A DNA stretch of 9,375 bases from Phycisphaerales bacterium. GTDB lineage: Bacteria > Planctomycetota > Phycisphaerae > SM23-33. Position 1 is the first letter of the stretch, and each line of letters begins with the position of its first letter. This document shows, piece by piece, positions 6,850-9,375 of this stretch. Below the pieces are notes generated by a model. That model worked only from the letters and a program-made list of their open reading frames with translations, did not search any database and had not been told where the DNA came from. The stretch spans positions 1 through 9,375 of the forward strand of contig PMYM01000191.1 in the NCBI GenBank assembly GCA_003171235.1. The letters run 5' to 3'. The position numbers and the translations under genes were made by a program.

Positions 6850-7752
6850 TTATCTTCCAATTGGCAATCGGCAATTGGCAATTGGCAATTGTATACGCAG
6901 CGTATCATAGGCCAGTTCCACGCCTTGGGGCAGCGAGGCGGCGGTTTGGGCGTGGCCAAGGTCGTGGGTCAGGTGGGTAAGCAGGGCCCGGCGAGGCTTG
7001 AGGCGGGCGATGGTCTCCAGGGCCTGCTGGAGATTGAAGTGCGCCGGGTGCGGCGCCGGGCGCAGGGCCACCAGCACCAGGAGTTCCAGCCCTTCCAGCA
7101 GCGGCCAGGACGGCTTTGGGATCTCCGAGACGTCGGTGCAATACGCCAGCCCGCCCACGCGGAAGCCCAGCACCGGCTCTTTGCCGTGCAGCAGCGGCAC
7201 GGGTTGCACTTCCAGGCCGGCAATGGTCGCCGGGTGTTCCAGCAGGTTGAAGTTCACCGACGGCCGGTAACCCGCGGCACTCTCATAGGGCTGCTCGGCG
7301 TAGCCGAACACCTCCCGCAGCCGCTGGAGGGCGGGGGCGTTGGCGTAGCAGGGGATGCTACAGCGGCAGGCGTCGTTGAAGCGGCGAATGTCGTCCAGTC
7401 CCATGATGTGGTCGGCGTGGCCGTGGGTGAACAGGATGGCGTCGATGCGGTCGATGCCGCAGGCCACGGCGGAAAGGCGCAGTTCCGGCGAGGTGTCGAT
7501 GAGGATGGTCCGCCCGCCGGCCAGTAGGGCGGCCGAGCAGCGGTTGCGCCGGTCGCGCGGATCGGCCGAGCGGCAGACGCCGCAGTGGCAGCCGATCATG
7601 GGCACGCCGTGGCTGGTGCCGGTGCCCAAGAAAACCAGTTCCAATTTTCGATTTACGATTTTCGATTTTCGATTTACGGAGCCAAGGCTGGAGGCAGTAT
7701 CTCCCGCGTTTGTGGAAGGCGGACCCGTTTTCTCGTTCTTGGCTTTGCTCAT
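6850..7752 (-). CDS. PhnP-like MBL-fold metallohydrolase (cyclic phosphodiesterase-type)
   Basis: This is a metallo-beta-lactamase-fold protein of the PhnP-like group. E. coli PhnP hydrolyses phosphoribosyl 1,2-cyclic phosphate. The substrate here is unknown. With the start at 7752 the product has 300 residues. The conserved core begins at residue 37 (LELVFLGTGTSHGVP). Next come Cys55, Cys57 and Cys60 (GCHCGVC, the structural zinc site in PhnP), the HxHxDH metal motif HGHADH (110-115), His189, the bridging Asp207 (YCTDVSE), and THLTHDLGH (259-267). The usual LDALR segment reads LVALR here. I choose ATG 7752 because it overlaps the creatininase-family stop codon as ATGA, implying translational coupling. 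No clear Shine-Dalgarno is visible. A TTG at the core start is an alternative. The N-terminal 36 residues and the last 14 are partly translated heptamer repeats and are probably not functional. Confidence 0.88.
   Translation of the reverse strand: MSKAKNEKTGPPSTNAGDTASSLGSVNRKSKIVNRKLELVFLGTGTSHGVPMIGCHCGVCRSADPRDRRNRCSAALLAGGRTILIDTSPELRLSAVACGIDRIDAILFTHGHADHIMGLDDIRRFNDACRCSIPCYANAPALQRLREVFGYAEQPYESAAGYRPSVNFNLLEHPATIAGLEVQPVPLLHGKEPVLGFRVGGLAYCTDVSEIPKPSWPLLEGLELLVLVALRPAPHPAHFNLQQALETIARLKPRRALLTHLTHDLGHAQTAASLPQGVELAYDTLRIQLPIANCRLPIGR
6858..6892. repeat. Heptamer array 2 (CAATTGG)
   Basis: Five contiguous 7-bp units read CAATTGG, CAATCGG, CAATTGG, CAATTGG and CAATTGT. The array lies in the last codons of the MBL-fold gene, where it is translated on the minus strand as QLPIANCRLPI, and 67 bp upstream of the glycoside hydrolase start. 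A further partial match (GCCAATT) occurs near 6808. Confidence 0.85.
7644..7678. repeat. Heptamer array 3 (ATTTTCG)
   Basis: Five contiguous 7-bp units read ATTTTCG, ATTTACG, ATTTTCG, ATTTTCG and ATTTACG. The array lies directly before the conserved core of the MBL-fold protein and is translated on the minus strand as SVNRKSKIVNRK. Since 7 is not a multiple of 3, the peptide repeats every 7 residues. Confidence 0.85.
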
Positions 7753-8615
7753 TGTTTGGGATTTCGGGTTTCGGATTTCGGGTTTTCCTTTTCCGTTCGC
7801 CAGAGTCCTTCGCGCAGGCAGATGCCGTGGCCGCGGTAGCATTCCGGATGGGCCAGGCGGTGCTGCACTTCCTTGAGGGCGATCTCGGCCGATTCCTCCA
7901 GCGTCTTGCGCCCCAGTTCGGCGGTGGCGTCCTGGGGGGCCAGCTTGCCGCCGACGCCCACCAGCTTCTGGCCCTTGGGCGGCAGGACCGACAGGTCCAC
8001 CGTCTGGGGGTGCAGGTGCATGAGGTGGCTGGTTTCCCAGCCGGCGGCGTGGTCGCCGGCGAATTCGTAGCGGTCGGCGATGAACAGGTAATCGATCATC
8101 GCCCAGGCAAGCATGCCGTGGTATCGGCTGTAGCGGCGCTTGTTGAACAGCAGCACGGCGGCCCGGGCGTGGTCGATCAGCGGGTAGTGGCCCACCACCA
8201 GCACGCCCACCTGAAAGCCCAAGGTTTCGACCTCGGCCAGGATGTGCAGCAGCAGGTTCTGGTAGTTAAGCACCTGCTGGGTGGCTGAGAAAGGCTGGCG
8301 GTCGGGGCCGAAGTTTTCCGGCGGCAGGCCCATGGCCTGGGCGATCTGCTCCTTGTCGGGGGCGACGGCTTCCATCAGGCTTTCCGAGCGGCTCTCGCCA
8401 TAATAAAGCGGGGGGAAAACCAGCCCGCCGCCTTTCTGGGCGCAGAGGACGGCCAGGCCCTCAGCCTGCAGGGTGTCGGCCCCCAACGGGTTGTGCAAAC
8501 CGTGCCATTCGATGGTGCCGACGGGGATATAGGCCACCGGGCAGGCCTGCCGGCGGGCGATAATCTGCGCGGGGCGCAGCATGTGATAGCGGACCTGGGG
8601 GGCTTCTGGAGTCAT
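7749..8615 (-). CDS. Creatininase-family metal-dependent amidohydrolase
   Basis: The 288-residue product belongs to the creatininase/creatinine amidohydrolase family (Pfam Creatininase), two-metal hydrolases acting on C-N bonds of cyclic or linear amides. Visible ligands are Glu36 and His38 in PVGTIEWHGLHNPLGAD, Asp47, His143 in VVGHYPL, and Glu194 in GWETSHLMHLHP. The family's common NGHGGN loop reads VGHYPL here, so true creatininase activity should not be assumed. Other family members serve in cofactor maturation or sugar/inositol catabolism. No signal peptide is seen. ATG 8615 has AAGGTG upstream (8628-8623). It is the first gene of a likely three-gene minus-strand operon and overlaps the next gene as ATGA. 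Its last residues (ENPKSETRNPKQ) are encoded by a heptamer array and look like a repeat-derived tail. Confidence 0.88.
   Translation of the reverse strand: MTPEAPQVRYHMLRPAQIIARRQACPVAYIPVGTIEWHGLHNPLGADTLQAEGLAVLCAQKGGGLVFPPLYYGESRSESLMEAVAPDKEQIAQAMGLPPENFGPDRQPFSATQQVLNYQNLLLHILAEVETLGFQVGVLVVGHYPLIDHARAAVLLFNKRRYSRYHGMLAWAMIDYLFIADRYEFAGDHAAGWETSHLMHLHPQTVDLSVLPPKGQKLVGVGGKLAPQDATAELGRKTLEESAEIALKEVQHRLAHPECYRGHGICLREGLWRTEKENPKSETRNPKQ
7758..7785. repeat. Heptamer array 4 (CGGGTTT/CGGATTT)
   Basis: Four contiguous 7-bp units read GGGATTT, CGGGTTT, CGGATTT and CGGGTTT, and weaker matches extend on both sides. The array spans the C-terminal codons of the creatininase-family gene, translated on the minus strand as NPKSETRNPKQ, and ends 6 bp from the ATGA start/stop overlap. 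Confidence 0.8.
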
Positions 8616-8778
8616 TAACTTTCACCTTTTTGCCAATGAACGGCGTATTCGTTTCTTGACCTACAAAATCGAACGCGCAATAACTGCCCGTTACGCAATC
8701 ACTTCAGCATAGTTATTTTTCCGGCCTTGTGCAATTGGCCTGGGGGCGGGGGATATCGTAGGTTGCAAAAGCATCGAG

Positions 8779-8873
8779 GTCCCCGAAAGGGCAAACCGCC
8801 GGCAACGGCGGGGCGCAAAGCCACGGATCCCTGCCGCTCGTAGCGGCCGGGATGGCCGGGCTGCCGAAGGGAC
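8779..8873 (+). promoter_or_regulatory. Cyclic di-GMP-I riboswitch aptamer (GEMM-I)
   Basis: This aptamer binds the second messenger c-di-GMP in the nascent mRNA. The sequence follows the class I consensus closely. The closing stem is GTCCC/GGGAC (8779-8783 with 8869-8873), followed by AAAGGGCAAACC (8786-8797). The next hairpin is CCGCCG/CGGCGG (8796-8801 with 8806-8811) with a GCAA loop of the GNRA type. Then comes the invariant GCGCAAAGCC (8813-8822), and a second arm (CCGCT 8834-8838 with AGCGG 8842-8846) ending in GATGGCCGGGCTGCCGA. The GNRA loop docks on the second arm in the known structure. Position 8789, matching G20 of the V. cholerae Vc2 aptamer, is G, which predicts c-di-GMP rather than the cGAMP preference of the G20A subclass. 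It lies 320 nt upstream of the pseudopilin gene on the same strand. Confidence 0.9.
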
Positions 8874-8950
8874 GTGTCGCGGCAAACGTCGAGATGGCCT
8901 CCTGCGGGGCGCCGTTCTCGATCACTTCGCCTGACTTCACGTCACCCGGC

Positions 8951-8978
8951 GCGACTCGTGATTCGGGTCGCATTTTAC
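8951..8978 (+). terminator. Candidate riboswitch-controlled terminator
   Basis: An 8-bp stem GCGACTCG/CGGGTCGC (8951-8958 with 8964-8971, one G-T pair, 5-nt loop) is followed by ATTTTACTT. The T-run is short and interrupted, so termination may be weak. The segment GTCGCG (8876-8881), just after the 3' strand of the aptamer's closing stem, is complementary to CGCGAC (8950-8955) in the terminator. This would allow an antiterminator that competes with the terminator. It is a proposed pairing only. Confidence 0.4.
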
Positions 8979-8994
8979 TTAAGGGCGGCTGCCT

Positions 8995-9078
8995 GCGTGT
9001 CGATAGCCGATGCTGTCCGAGGCCATGTGCCCAGGGCAGAAAGACACGCGGCGACGGTTCGCCAAGGGAGGTGGGCAC
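8995..9078 (+). other. Candidate pseudoknotted RNA segment in pseudopilin leader
   Basis: Stem A is GCGTGTC/GACACGC (8995-9001 with 9043-9049, 7 perfect pairs). Inside it is CTGTCC/GGGCAG (9013-9018 with 9034-9039, one G-T pair). Directly after stem A comes a hairpin GGCGA/TCGCC (9050-9054 with 9059-9063, 4-nt loop). The apical loop of the first structure carries GTGCCC (9027-9032), which can pair with GGGCAC (9073-9078) to close a pseudoknot. It does not match a class I recognise. GC-rich DNA gives chance pairings, so confidence is low. Confidence 0.3.
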
Positions 9079-9192
9079 AGGAGCAGCGGGTGACGTGTGG
9101 TGATTCGGCAACGGTACTCCAAGCCGGGCGTCCGGCTGGAGAAGGCAAAGTGATCTATGGTCAAACGGCAAAAGAATTTGGAGGTAGTCTCG

Positions 9193-9375
9193 ATGAGAAA
9201 AACAGCATTTACTTTGGTGGAAATTCTGATCGTGGTGGTCATCCTGGGCATATTGGCGGCCATCGTCATTCCGCAGTTCACCTCGGCGTCCAACGACGCC
9301 CGGCAGAGCGGCCTGGCCAGCGATCTGCAGACGTCCCGCAGCCAACTGCAGTTGTACAAGACCCAGCACCTGGAA
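9193..9375 (+). CDS. Type IV pilin / type II secretion pseudopilin (partial, runs off window)
   Basis: The visible 61 residues carry the class III signal sequence MRKTA|FTLVE followed by a hydrophobic helix ILIVVVILGILAAIVIPQF. A prepilin peptidase would cut after Ala5 and methylate Phe6, and Glu10 is the conserved +5 glutamate needed for assembly. The residue before the cut is Ala, where Gly is most common. The helix then becomes amphipathic with SDLQTSRSQLQLYKTQH, similar to GspG-like pseudopilins and type IV pilins. The two cannot be told apart without the C-terminus. GGAGG (9180-9184) lies 8 nt upstream of the ATG, fixing the start. The gene is downstream of a c-di-GMP-I aptamer, which suggests that its expression follows the switch between free-living and surface-attached states. 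Confidence 0.9.
   Translation, partial: MRKTAFTLVEILIVVVILGILAAIVIPQFTSASNDARQSGLASDLQTSRSQLQLYKTQHLE

Larger units (their letters stand above)
8616..9192. other. Divergent intergenic region with long regulatory leader
   Basis: These 577 bp separate the minus-strand operon from the + strand pseudopilin gene. No reading frame in it looks like a real protein. The frames that are open follow the GC-rich folded segments. The part 8616-8760 is AT-richer and should hold the promoters for both directions, but I see no element close to consensus. TTGTGC (8727) with GATATC (8752) is a weak candidate for the + strand. The part 8779-9078 holds the aptamer and folded leader segments listed separately. 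A last small hairpin (about 9122-9137, AGCCGG/CCGGCT) lies 42 bp before the pseudopilin ribosome binding site. Confidence 0.6.

Noticed and set aside
6792..6959. N-terminal extension of the glycoside hydrolase to 6959
   Set aside because: It would overlap the MBL-fold gene, translates the CAATTGG array, and hides a standard signal peptide beginning at ATG 6791.
7644..7785. CRISPR array
   Set aside because: The units are 7 bp and contiguous, without spacers or cas genes.
7753..7842. Extension of the MBL-fold gene upstream to 7842
   Set aside because: It overlaps the end of the creatininase-family gene and mainly translates heptamer repeats. The ATGA overlap at 7752 is the better start.
8995..9078. 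Second c-di-GMP-I aptamer in tandem, or an HDV-like ribozyme
   Set aside because: GGGCAGAAAG only faintly resembles GGGCAAACC and the GCGCAAAGCC core is absent. The strand order needed for the HDV double pseudoknot is not present.
8713..9369. 218-residue minus-strand frame and the + strand frame 8852-9103
   Set aside because: They run across the riboswitch aptamer, the folded leader and the start of the pseudopilin gene, and no protein motif is visible.

Overview
The window looks like a GC-rich chromosomal segment of a planctomycete, probably Phycisphaerae-like. This is an inference from gene style, with no marker gene to prove it. The hints are a large lipid- or membrane-anchored-looking protein with a pseudopilin-G-like C-terminus, an 'FTLVE' pseudopilin behind a c-di-GMP riboswitch, a short IS200-like/REP-associated transposase with the 'FTTYGTWLRGD' N-terminus, and many short tandem repeats at gene boundaries.

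Layout, left to right. Positions 1-214 are a non-coding leader framed by two inverted arrays of a 7-bp repeat. purD (215-1483, +) encodes phosphoribosylamine-glycine ligase. Positions 1484-1856 are non-coding, with a CGCAGAG-type repeat and a foldable region of about 118 nt. A 569-residue membrane-anchored protein of unknown function follows (1857-3566, +). Next is a compact unit of about 610 bp (3668-4277): one HUH/Y1 REP-associated transposase gene (3754-4242, +) between two inverted, near-identical hairpins that share a TATAWTTAG 5' flank.

On the minus strand lies a probable operon transcribed right to left: a creatininase-family amidohydrolase (8615-7749), a PhnP-like metallo-beta-lactamase-fold phosphodiesterase (7752-6850, joined to the first gene by an ATGA overlap), and a secreted clan-A glycoside hydrolase with an apparent inserted carbohydrate-binding domain (6791-4314). 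Heptamer repeat arrays sit at both junctions of this operon and are partly translated.

Positions 8616-9192 are a divergent intergenic region. It carries a convincing c-di-GMP-I (GEMM-I) riboswitch aptamer on the + strand, a candidate terminator with an alternative pairing partner, and a second foldable region that may form a pseudoknot. This leader precedes a type IV pilin/type II secretion pseudopilin gene (9193 to the window end, partial).

The most notable signals are the RAYT with its own REP-like ends, the c-di-GMP riboswitch with an unusually long (320-nt) leader, and the four junctions decorated with repeats of exactly 7 bp but of four different sequences, which resemble the STRR heptamers known from filamentous cyanobacteria.
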